Origin: Dehalococcoidia bacterium | GTDB taxonomy: Bacteria; Chloroflexota; Dehalococcoidia; Dehalococcoidales; Fen-1064 | Direction: 5' to 3' | NCBI GenBank assembly: GCA_030691775.1 | Contig: JAUYDN010000250.1 | Coordinates: 1-5,817, forward strand | DNA length: 5,817 bases | Shown: one piece after another, positions 1-5,767 of the stretch | Position numbering within the stretch: the stretch's first letter is position 1 | Layout of the letters: the number at the start of each line of letters is the position of its first letter | The notes under the pieces: generated by a model | Told to the model about the DNA's origin: nothing | The model's input: the letters and a program-made list of their open reading frames with translations, nothing else | Databases searched by the model: none | Program-made: the position numbers and the translations under genes

Positions 1-570
1 GACCCGTTTCTCCACAGCTTCCCAGTTGATGTTCTTGAAAAACGCGGCGATGTAATCGGCGCGCTTCAGTCCGTAGTCAATCATGAAAGCGTGCTCGAAG
101 ACATCCATGATGAGCACAGGGATGCACCCGGCGAAATGCCCTACGTCATGTTCGTTAACCCATTGGTTAAAAAGTCCGCCACCCGCATCCTGGTAAAGCA
201 CCGCCCAACCGATGCCCCGCATCGCTCCAACGGCACGGAAGTCCTGCTCCCACGCCTCGTAATTACCGAAAGCCGCCGCCACTTTTTTGGCGAAATTACC
301 GGCTTTATCGACCGGCGCTTTTCCGCCAAGGTTTTCAAAGTACAGTTCGTGGAGGCGCATCCCGTTGAACTCCCAGCCCATCCTCCGCTTTAATTCGGCG
401 TACTCCGGTGTGGCGGTCTTGCCGTCTTTGAGCACAGCCGCGAGTGTATCCATAAGCTTGTTGGTATTGGTGATATACCCTTGATACAGTGTGAAATGGT
501 TCTTGAGCAGGGTTTCACTGAAACCGGAGATGCCAATCAGGGAAGAGTAATCCTTTGCGGTGTAAGCCAT
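1..570 (-). CDS. Fe/Mn superoxide dismutase (C-terminus cut by window edge)
   Basis: Disproportionates superoxide to oxygen and hydrogen peroxide, in the cytoplasm (no signal peptide visible). I translated the minus strand by hand: 190 codons, ATG at 570-568, open to base 1, with a strong AGGAGG ribosome site just upstream. Residues 1-85 are the helical N-terminal domain and about 90-190 the alpha/beta C-terminal domain. Probable metal ligands are His25 (in KNHFTLYQGY), His74 (RLHELYF), Asp156 and His160 (MDVFEHAF). The family helix MRGIGWAVLYQD lies at 117-128 and the late DY..AFF.NINW motif at 172-183. Family members are about 195-210 residues, so only a short tail is missing. Oddities: the usual HH pair after the first ligand is LY here, and His145 may occupy the position that is Gln or His in other members. 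I cannot tell iron from manganese use. It is divergent from the nitroreductase, with a good promoter candidate at 640-668. Confidence 0.95.
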   Translation of the reverse strand, partial: MAYTAKDYSSLIGISGFSETLLKNHFTLYQGYITNTNKLMDTLAAVLKDGKTATPEYAELKRRMGWEFNGMRLHELYFENLGGKAPVDKAGNFAKKVAAAFGNYEAWEQDFRAVGAMRGIGWAVLYQDAGGGLFNQWVNEHDVGHFAGCIPVLIMDVFEHAFMIDYGLKRADYIAAFFKNINWEAVEKRV

Positions 571-639
571 CGTTTGCCCTCCTTAACCATCACTTATGAT
601 TTGGTCGCTTTGATAGATATAATACCAGGGACTACTACG

Positions 640-668
640 ATACTAGGCGATAGGTTCGGACTTGTCAA
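640..668 (-). promoter_or_regulatory. candidate sigma-70 promoter for superoxide dismutase
   Basis: Read on the minus strand, a perfect TTGACA (663-668) is followed by a 17-base spacer and TAGTAT (640-645), which keeps the conserved first two and last two -10 bases. The predicted start near 633 gives a leader of about 60 bases before the ATG at 570. The -35 box overlaps that of the opposing promoter candidate. Called from consensus match and position only. Confidence 0.5.
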
Positions 669-689
669 TGGATGTGATAACAATGTAAT
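662..689 (+). promoter_or_regulatory. candidate sigma-70 promoter for nitroreductase
   Basis: TTGTCA (662-667), a 16-base spacer and TGTAAT (684-689): one mismatch to consensus in each box. A start near 696 would give a leader of about 80 bases before the ATG at 778. The -35 box shares five bases with the minus-strand TTGACA, so polymerase could hardly occupy both at once. The rest of 571-777 shows no other gene or clear repeat. Confidence 0.4.
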
Positions 690-777
690 AAAATTGTGAC
701 TGCGCAAAGGTAATGTTGAAATAACACGCGAGTTTTGAGAAAATGATACAGGTTTTGCTGAATAAGAGGAGGACTTG

Positions 778-1338
778 ATGGATACACTGGAAGCGATTAA
801 AACGAGGAGAAGCATACGCAGGTACAAGACTGACCCGGTGGATGACAAGATACTGGCGCAGGTGCTGGAGGCGGCGCGCTGGTCGCCGTCCTGGGCGAAT
901 ACGCAGTGCTGGCGGTTTATCGTCGTGCGGAATGAGAGCATCAAGCAGGAGCTGGCTGGTGCGCTCAGCCCGAATAATCCCGCTACCAACGCAGTGAAGA
1001 CAGCGCCGATTATTATCGTGGTCTGCGCCGAGTTGAACAAGTCCGGGTTTTACAGGGGCAACGCGGTCACGGTCAGGGGCGACTGGTTCATGTTTGATAT
1101 GGGCATTGCCATGGAGAACCTGGCGCTGGCGGCGCACTCGCTGGGATTGGGTACGGTACACGTGGGCTTGCTCGACCATAAAAAGGTGGAAAGTATCCTG
1201 GGGGTACCGGAAGGCTATTGCGCGGTTGAGCTGACGCCCCTGGGGTACCCTGATGGCGAGGCAAGGACACCACCGCGTAAAGAGCTGGCGGAAATAGTCT
1301 TCAACGATAAATTCGGCGTCAAGTACGAAACCATGTAA
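778..1338 (+). CDS. nitroreductase-family FMN flavoprotein
   Basis: A 186-residue single-domain protein of the FMN-dependent nitroreductase superfamily, which uses NAD(P)H to reduce nitro groups, quinones or flavins; the substrate here cannot be read from sequence. Family marks in order: RRSIR at 10-14 (FMN phosphate contact), SPSWANTQCWRF at 36-47 (the usual APS..N.QPW.F segment, with Cys for Pro), TAPIIIVVC at 75-83, a long helix at 102-120, GLGT at 123-126 and the tail LTPLGYPDGEARTPPRK at 152-168. I start at ATG 778 rather than the TTG at 775, because GAGGAGG (766-772) sits 5 bases before the ATG but only 2 before the TTG. It is cytoplasmic, with no membrane segment. It is divergent from superoxide dismutase, which suggests but does not prove a redox-stress role. 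Next gene on this strand is 255 bases away, so probably transcribed alone. Confidence 0.9.
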   Translation: MDTLEAIKTRRSIRRYKTDPVDDKILAQVLEAARWSPSWANTQCWRFIVVRNESIKQELAGALSPNNPATNAVKTAPIIIVVCAELNKSGFYRGNAVTVRGDWFMFDMGIAMENLALAAHSLGLGTVHVGLLDHKKVESILGVPEGYCAVELTPLGYPDGEARTPPRKELAEIVFNDKFGVKYETM

Positions 1339-1356
1339 CCCGCTTTCGTTACCGTA

Positions 1357-1440
1357 TGTCACCCTGAGTGTAGCGAAGGGTCTCCCTGCCTGCTGAGTAG
1401 AGTCGGAGATTCTTCGTTCGCTTCGCTCCTCAGAATGACA
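1357..1440. repeat. 84-bp imperfect inverted-repeat element (REP/MITE-like)
   Basis: The ends are near-matching inverted repeats: TGTCACCCTGAG at the left and CTCAGAATGACA at the right, ten of twelve bases pairing. Inner arms also pair partly (AGCGAAGGGTCTCC against GGAGATTCTTCG...CGCT), giving a long bulged hairpin. It has no coding potential. Ends of the form GTCA..CTGAG are familiar from small dispersed repeats in many bacterial genomes; that it is dispersed here is inference. It lies 18 bases after the nitroreductase stop and could act as a 3' RNA hairpin, but no T-run follows. Confidence 0.7.
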
Positions 1441-1518
1441 TTTGGGGCAACGCATCCTTTTCGAAAGGGAGGAGGAAAAAGAACCGATTAAAACACGCGT
1501 AACCTCAAGGCGTTTTTC

Positions 1519-1547
1519 TTGCTGTGTGTCTCCGTGCCGATTATAAT
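1519..1547 (+). promoter_or_regulatory. candidate promoter for EF-G-like gene
   Basis: A perfect TATAAT (1542-1547) lies 17 bases after TTGCTG (1519-1524), which keeps only the TTG of the -35 consensus. A start near 1554 gives a leader of about 40 bases to the ATG at 1594. The rest of 1441-1593 holds only a small CCTTT/AAAGG hairpin (1456-1468) and a purine-rich stretch; no open frame there looks real. Confidence 0.45.
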
Positions 1548-1593
1548 GAAATGGTGTTGACCCGAACGAACTGGTTAGAGGACAGGTGATTCT

Positions 1594-3666
1594 ATGGCGC
1601 AGTACTCACTCGAAAACATCCGCAATCTTGCCTTGCTGGCGCACAACGGGGCGGGAAAAACGTCACTTTCCGAAGCGGTTCTTTTTACTGCCAAGGTAAT
1701 CAACCGGCTTGGCAAAATTAGCGAAGGCTCAACGACCTCGGATTACGACCCGGCAGAGCAGAAGCGTGCAATGAGCATCAGCCTCAGCCTTCTTCCCTAC
1801 ATCTGGCAGGGGAATAAAATCAACTTGATGGATACCCCGGGTTACCCTGATTTCGTCGGGGAGGTGAAGTCCGCTATTCGGGTCAGCGAAGGCGCAGTTA
1901 TCGTGGTCTGCGCCGTGAATGGTGTCGAGGTCGGCACGGAACAGGTCTGGGGCTACTGCGAAGTAGTCGGTCTTTCCCGGCTCGTCTATATCAATCGGAT
2001 GGACCGTGAAAATGCCGATTTTATGAAAGTGGTCGAGCAGGTACAGAAGATGCTCGGACGTAAATGCATACCGTTGCAATTGCCAATCGGTGCACATACC
2101 AGCTTTCAGGGTATCATCGACCTGCTCAAGATGAAGGCGTATACCGGCACGGCATCACAGGAAGGAGAAATCCCGGCTAATTTAAAGAGCCAGGCGGAAG
2201 AACTGCGCCAGAAGTTGATTGAAGCCGTGGCGGAAGCGGACGATACCCTGCTGGAGAAATACCTGGGTGGCGAAGAGCTTACCGCCGATGAGCTGGTAAA
2301 AGGCCTCAAGCAGGGCGTCCTTACGGGTAAAGTGGTGCCTATTCTGGCTGGTTCCGGGTTGCAGAATGTGGCGGTAATACCGCTGATGGACGCCATCGTC
2401 AATCTACTGCCGGCACCCAAAGACCGCGAGGTGCAGATTATCGGCGAAGGTAACAAACCTGCTACCATAACCGCGAATTCCGCCGGACCGCTCGCCGCGC
2501 TGGTATTTAAAACAAGCGCCGACCCATACGTGGGCAAGCTCACCTGTTTCCGCGTCTACTGCGGTTCTATTGTGAGCAACTCCTCTGCATTTAATGTGAC
2601 GCGTGGCGAGACCGAGCGCATCGGTCAGCTTTTCCTCCTCCGCGGCAAGAGCCAGGAACCGGTGCCGGAAGTCGGTGCGGGGGATATCGGCGCAGTCGCC
2701 AAACTTAATGTGACCGGCACTGGTGATACCCTGGGTACCAAGGACAAACCGGTGAAAATCGTACCCGTCGTTTTCCCCGAGCCCCGTTTCAGCGAAGCAG
2801 TCTATCCGAAGACCAAGACCGACCTCGACAAGCTGGGGTCATCACTCGCCAAAATCGCAGAAGAGGACCCGACCCTGAAGGTCCAGCGCGAAATGTCGAC
2901 CAACGAGACCGTCCTTTCCGGTTTAGGCGAGATTCAGCTTGACGTGGCGGCGGAGAAGATGGCGCGCAAGTTCGGGGTGAATGTCGACCTGGTAACGCCG
3001 AAGGTGCCCTACCGCGAGACCATCACCGTGCCGACCAACGCCGAGTACAAGCACAAGAAGCAGACCGGCGGACACGGGCAGTACGGTCACGTTTTGCTGG
3101 AACTAGAGCCTCTGCCGCGCGGGTCCGGCGTACAGTTCGAGGAGCACATTGTAGGCGGCAGTATCCCCAAGAACTACGTCCCGGCAGTGGAAAAAGGCGT
3201 CAACGAGGCGGTCCATGAAGGCGTGCTGGCGGGTTACCCGGTGGCGGACGTTAAAATTACGGTCTACGACGGCAGTTTCCACCCGGTTGATTCATCGGAA
3301 ATCTGTTTCAAAATTGCCGGCGCGGGTGCGGTGAAGAAGGGCTTGCAGGATGGTAAGCCGGTCCTGCTGGAACCCATCGTGAAAATCAAGGTTCTGGCGC
3401 CGGAAGCTTATACCGGGGATATCATCAGCGACCTCAACACCAAGCGAGGGCAGGTGCACGGTATGAACCCGTCTCCGGGTATGAATGAAATCGAGGCACA
3501 GATACCGCTCGCTGAAGTCCTGCGGTATGCTATCACCCTGAAGTCAATTACCCAGGGCAAGGGCACCTATAGCATCGAGCCCAGCCATTACCAGGAAGTG
3601 CCGCCCTTGGTGACGCAGAAGATAATCCAGCAACGCCAGGCGGATAGGGAGAAGGAGAAAGCGTAA
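1594..3666 (+). CDS. fusA: EF-G-like translational GTPase (EF-G paralogue)
   Basis: A 690-residue, full-length, five-domain relative of elongation factor G, which drives tRNA-mRNA translocation on the ribosome. G domain about 1-280: G1 AHNGAGKTS (16-24), switch I RAMSI (58-62, usually RGITI), G3 DTPGYPDF (80-87, usually DTPGHVDF), G4 NRMD (134-137), G5 GSG (253-255). Domain II is about 297-395 and domain III about 400-475. Domain IV, about 476-592, has GGHGQYGHV (492-500) and SFHPVDSSE (561-569), keeping the tip His563 region of EF-G. Domain V, about 593-670, has EPIVKIKVLAPE and TKRGQVHGM. The Tyr84 and Ser61 changes mark the EF-G-like subfamily that exists beside canonical EF-G in several phyla (Thermus EF-G-2 is one, from memory). 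It probably does not replace canonical EF-G; its exact role is unknown. It has no str-operon neighbours (rpsL, rpsG, tuf) and stands alone. ATG 1594 follows an AGGTG site at 1584-1588. Confidence 0.92.
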   Translation: MAQYSLENIRNLALLAHNGAGKTSLSEAVLFTAKVINRLGKISEGSTTSDYDPAEQKRAMSISLSLLPYIWQGNKINLMDTPGYPDFVGEVKSAIRVSEGAVIVVCAVNGVEVGTEQVWGYCEVVGLSRLVYINRMDRENADFMKVVEQVQKMLGRKCIPLQLPIGAHTSFQGIIDLLKMKAYTGTASQEGEIPANLKSQAEELRQKLIEAVAEADDTLLEKYLGGEELTADELVKGLKQGVLTGKVVPILAGSGLQNVAVIPLMDAIVNLLPAPKDREVQIIGEGNKPATITANSAGPLAALVFKTSADPYVGKLTCFRVYCGSIVSNSSAFNVTRGETERIGQLFLLRGKSQEPVPEVGAGDIGAVAKLNVTGTGDTLGTKDKPVKIVPVVFPEPRFSEAVYPKTKTDLDKLGSSLAKIAEEDPTLKVQREMSTNETVLSGLGEIQLDVAAEKMARKFGVNVDLVTPKVPYRETITVPTNAEYKHKKQTGGHGQYGHVLLELEPLPRGSGVQFEEHIVGGSIPKNYVPAVEKGVNEAVHEGVLAGYPVADVKITVYDGSFHPVDSSEICFKIAGAGAVKKGLQDGKPVLLEPIVKIKVLAPEAYTGDIISDLNTKRGQVHGMNPSPGMNEIEAQIPLAEVLRYAITLKSITQGKGTYSIEPSHYQEVPPLVTQKIIQQRQADREKEKA

Positions 3667-3692
3667 ACGGGAGAAATGACCCCCACCATGTC

Positions 3693-3736
3693 ATTCCCGC
3701 GCAGCTTGTCCCGTACTACGATACGGGAGCGGGAAT
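3693..3736. repeat. nested palindrome hairpin after EF-G
   Basis: The outer arms ATTCCCGC (3693-3700) and GCGGGAAT (3729-3736) are perfect. Inside them a second perfect pair, TCCCGTA (3709-3715) and TACGGGA (3722-3728), encloses a six-base loop. The element lies about 26 bases after the EF-G stop. It could fold in the 3' end of that mRNA, but with no T-run it is not a standard rho-independent terminator. Confidence 0.7.
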
Positions 3737-3904
3737 CCAGTTCGTTACTTATCATTGCCCGGTCGGTGGTGACGGTACTCCCCCGAATATGTTTAGCAAT
3801 CCACCCGAATGTATAGCGGGATTCATCGTTTTTCAGAATCGGTCATCTGTTTATATGGGGACCACGAAGTAACTGCCACAAGAAAGCAGGCATTCTGAAA
3901 TAAC

Positions 3905-3931
3905 TGGAGGCGACGAGCGGATTCGAACCGC
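3905..3931 (-). pseudogene. tRNA-Cys 3'-end fragment (T arm and acceptor only)
   Basis: On the minus strand it reads, ending at 3905: part of the T stem, loop TTCGAAT, stem CCGCT, acceptor strand CGTCGCC, discriminator T, and encoded CCA. It matches the second fragment at 4098-4124 base for base, then stops at 3931 within the T stem. No anticodon arm or 5' half follows, so it cannot make a tRNA. It is most simply a duplicated remnant of the integration-site sequence at 4098-4142. Confidence 0.75.
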
Positions 3932-3937
3932 CCCGTA

Positions 3938-4124
3938 ATGTCATTCCCGCGAAGGCGGGAATCCAGTTCGATACTTTAAGACACTCTGTTGGTAGGAACA
4001 GGATTTCCCCCGAATATGTTTGGGAATCGACCCGAATGCAGAGCAGGACCCCGATGTTCTCGGCACTGCCACAAGAAAGAAGGCATTCTGAAATAACTGG
4101 AGGCGACGAGCGGATTCGAACCGC
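3938..4124. repeat. tandem duplication, copy 2
   Basis: Second copy of the tandem repeat, shorter than the first. Blocks: 3938-3970 with the hairpin, 4007-4047 with CCCCCGAATATGTTT, and 4065-4124, which matches 3872-3931 at 59 of 60 bases. The last block includes about 33 bases lying directly downstream of the tRNA-Cys 3' end, so the repeated unit carries the tRNA tail together with its native flank. Confidence 0.8.
3943..3962. repeat. perfect short hairpin of the GTCATTCCCGC family
   Basis: Perfect 8-base arms ATTCCCGC (3943-3950) and GCGGGAAT (3955-3962) around a GAAG loop, flanked by GTC and CCAG as in the nested hairpin at 3693-3736. It is the plain form of the element, without the inner palindrome seen there. 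Similar GTCATTCCCGCG...GCGGGAATCCAG units are common small dispersed repeats in bacterial genomes (recalled, not searched). Confidence 0.75.
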
Positions 4125-4142
4125 TGAATAGGGGTTTTGCAG
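4098..4142 (-). pseudogene. 3' half of tRNA-Cys(GCA), probable integration (att) site
   Basis: Read on the minus strand from 4142 to 4098, every element of the 3' half is present: anticodon loop CTGCAAA with anticodon GCA, stem strand ACCCC, variable loop TATTC, T stem AGCGG/CCGCT with loop TTCGAAT, acceptor strand CGTCGCC, discriminator T (as expected for tRNA-Cys) and CCA. The 5' half is absent. The next five bases upstream, ATAGA, cannot pair with ACCCC, and no GGCGACG acceptor strand follows. Loss exactly at the anticodon loop is typical of tyrosine-recombinase attachment sites in tRNA genes. By the usual geometry, chromosome lies left and inserted DNA right. It cannot produce a tRNA, so a complete copy should exist elsewhere. 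Confidence 0.8.
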
Positions 4143-4156
4143 TCTATGCTAAAGTT

Positions 4157-4162
4157 TATAAC
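4157..4162 (+). promoter_or_regulatory. possible -10 box for PEP carboxylase
   Basis: TATAAC, one mismatch from consensus, sits 30 bases before the chosen ATG. No good -35 is found at 16-18 bases upstream; the nearest, TTTGCA (4136-4141), is only 15 bases away and lies in the tRNA-Cys anticodon loop. If used, the gene's promoter would straddle the integration junction. Weak call. Confidence 0.25.
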
Positions 4163-4192
4163 GAAGGTACTGTCAATGTGAAAGAGACCCAG

Positions 4193-5680
4193 ATGTCTGT
4201 TAATAGAAAAATACCAAGATGTATGAGCACGCAGCACCCAGACAATGCAATAATGCCGGCGTTTAGTTCTGGTAGCGTCATAAATGGTGATGATGAAATC
4301 CTGGAAGCATATTTGCTTTTCTCACAGTTTGGATGCCAGGAACAGATGTGGGATTTCGAGGGGAAGAAAGCCGTACCCTGGGTAGTCTCTGAACTGCTAG
4401 CGAAAGACCATGATTTTTTCAAGAGGCATCCTCTGGGCAGGGATGTTTTCCTTACCTTCAGAATCCCCAATCCTGAGATAGAGAAAACGGAAGCCAAACT
4501 GGTGCCGGAAATATTGGCCAGTATTCCGCGATGCTATGATACGACCCTGGCTGTCTATGAAAAAGAGATCCCTCCTGTCTTTGAAGTCATTTTACCCATG
4601 ACTACCTCCTCGGAGCAGCTTAACCGAATATACCACTACTATCGTGACTTCATAATCCAGAAAAAGGATGTGGCTGTTTTCCCTGGTGATAGCATTTCTC
4701 TCAGCCAATGGCTTGGAGAGTGCAAACCGGAACAAATTAACGTGATCCCATTATTTGAAGACTGCAATTCATTGCTTAACTCAGACAAGCTCGTAGCAGG
4801 CTACCTCGAAGATAAAGAGTTAGAATATCAGCGAGTATTTTTAGCCCGTTCTGATCCAGCCTTGAACTACGGATCCCTAGCCGCTGTCCTGTTACTTAAT
4901 ATTGCTCTTCAACGACTGGATAGATTGGAAAAGAAAATCGGTATTCCAATCTATCCGATTCTGGGGGTGGGTTCTGCTCCATTTCGGGGTAATTTCAAGC
5001 CAACAAACGCGAAAGAGATGGTGAGAGGCTATCAGAGCTGTCAGACTTTCACCATCCAATCAGCTTTCAAATATGACTGGCCATCTGATGTTGTTACCGA
5101 AGCAATTAAAGAGATTAATTCTGCTCCCAGGGGTAATCCTTTAGTAGTTGATGAAAAAAAGTCAAATATACTTATCAAGAAAGCAATCTCAGGTTATCAG
5201 GAACAGATTCCTGAAGTAGCTTGCTGGGTAAATCGCCTGACGCCTTTTCTTCCTCAGCGACGTCTCCGCAAGCTCCACATTGGGCTTTTTGGTTATTCTC
5301 GCAACTCCGGTAAGACCCATTTGCCCAGAGCTATCCCATTTTGTGCAGCTCTTTATTCGATCGGACTCCCTCCGGAGCTATTGGGGTTACATTTACTGAA
5401 TAAAGAAGACATTCGAAATGTAAGCGAACTATATCCCAGCCCGAATTTCGAGGAAGACTTAAAAGATGCCCTATCGTTCTATAATCCTAGGAGCCTTTCT
5501 CTCTTAAGCCCCGAGATGAAAAGGCAAATAGAGAAGGCGGCAGCAATCATCGATTCTGAGCCAAATACGGAGCACCGGGAAATTACTTCCCAAATCATAA
5601 ATTGTCTGGAAAGGACTCAAACGGATCGTATTGCAGAACTGATAATCAAAGCAGCCAAGATCAGAAGATTCCTTGGCTAG
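4193..5680 (+). CDS. ppcA: archaeal-type phosphoenolpyruvate carboxylase
   Basis: Carboxylates phosphoenolpyruvate with bicarbonate to oxaloacetate and phosphate, feeding the TCA branch and amino acids. It has 495 residues, near the usual length of the compact archaeal type and about half that of the common bacterial type. Family marks: IPRCMSTQHPDN (7-18; His15 is the likely catalytic histidine), EQMWDFEGK (50-58), FEVILPMTTSSEQLNRIY (130-147), INVIPLFED (182-190), RVFLARSDPALNYG (214-227), GVGSAPFRGN (258-267), FKYD (292-295), LHIGLFGYSR (361-370) and LPRAIPFCAALYSIGLPPELLG (377-398). No break or missing motif is seen. I chose ATG 4193 because relatives begin close to IPRCM; GTG 4178, after GAAGG, would add MKETQ and is possible. 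The gene is more AT-rich than EF-G (28 and 20 G+C in two sampled 60-base lines, against 39 in one of EF-G) and begins 51 bases from the broken tRNA-Cys, suggesting acquisition. Confidence 0.95.
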   Translation: MSVNRKIPRCMSTQHPDNAIMPAFSSGSVINGDDEILEAYLLFSQFGCQEQMWDFEGKKAVPWVVSELLAKDHDFFKRHPLGRDVFLTFRIPNPEIEKTEAKLVPEILASIPRCYDTTLAVYEKEIPPVFEVILPMTTSSEQLNRIYHYYRDFIIQKKDVAVFPGDSISLSQWLGECKPEQINVIPLFEDCNSLLNSDKLVAGYLEDKELEYQRVFLARSDPALNYGSLAAVLLLNIALQRLDRLEKKIGIPIYPILGVGSAPFRGNFKPTNAKEMVRGYQSCQTFTIQSAFKYDWPSDVVTEAIKEINSAPRGNPLVVDEKKSNILIKKAISGYQEQIPEVACWVNRLTPFLPQRRLRKLHIGLFGYSRNSGKTHLPRAIPFCAALYSIGLPPELLGLHLLNKEDIRNVSELYPSPNFEEDLKDALSFYNPRSLSLLSPEMKRQIEKAAAIIDSEPNTEHREITSQIINCLERTQTDRIAELIIKAAKIRRFLG

Positions 5681-5748
5681 TGGAGTGTCTCAATAACAGC
5701 TTTACAATTCTGAATAAAAGATGCCAGTTCTTACACAGCGCCTCATCC

Positions 5749-5767
5749 CCCCGCATCAAGTGCGGGG
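5749..5767. repeat. short GC-rich hairpin repeat downstream of PEP carboxylase
   Basis: Perfect 7-base arms CCCCGCA (5749-5755) and TGCGGGG (5761-5767) around loop TCAAG, about 70 bases after the stop codon. The stem could protect or end the transcript, but no T-run follows. It resembles other small dispersed hairpins rather than a terminator. The rest of 5681-5817 holds no gene I can support. Confidence 0.55.

Larger units (their letters stand above)
3689..3931. repeat. tandem duplication, copy 1
   Basis: First copy of an imperfect tandem repeat filling the gap between EF-G and PEP carboxylase. It matches copy 2 in three ordered blocks: ATGTCATTCCCGCG...GCGGGAATCCAGTTCG (3688-3744), CCCCCGAATATGTTT plus a looser stretch (3780-3820), and a 60-base block (3872-3931) differing at one base. 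Between blocks two and three, copy 1 has roughly 35 more bases. No reading frame runs convincingly through it. Confidence 0.8.

Noticed and set aside
91..393. Plus-strand open frame of 100 codons at the left end
   Set aside because: It lies opposite the superoxide dismutase, whose ligands and ribosome site are clear; no recognisable protein on the plus strand.
643..1455. Long minus-strand open frame (270 codons) opposite the nitroreductase
   Set aside because: It is antisense to a gene with clear family motifs, has arginine- and histidine-rich composition typical of a shadow frame, and runs through the inverted-repeat element.
2106..2543. Minus-strand open frames inside the EF-G-like gene (also 1729-2097)
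   Set aside because: Shadows of a well-supported coding frame, with no start signals or recognisable motifs.
634..3724. Shared TACTACGATAC between the promoter region (633-643) and the nested hairpin (3714-3724)
   Set aside because: An 11-base match is expected by chance a few times in a window of this size, and the flanking bases do not match.
3693..3736. Rho-independent terminator for the EF-G-like gene (likewise 1357-1440 and 5749-5767)
   Set aside because: The stems are strong but none is followed by a run of T residues on the needed strand.
3872..4124. Two near-identical repeats as a minimal CRISPR array
   Set aside because: The repeats are 60 bases, only two in number, about 133 bases apart, end in tRNA sequence, and have no cas genes beside them.
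4098..4190. A functional tRNA-Cys gene
   Set aside because: No 5' half exists: the bases beyond the anticodon loop do not pair and no GGCGACG acceptor strand or D arm is found.
3941..4497. Minus-strand open frames across the repeat region and the start of PEP carboxylase
   Set aside because: They run through the hairpin, the tRNA-Cys fragment and the antisense of a conserved enzyme; nothing recognisable in the translations.
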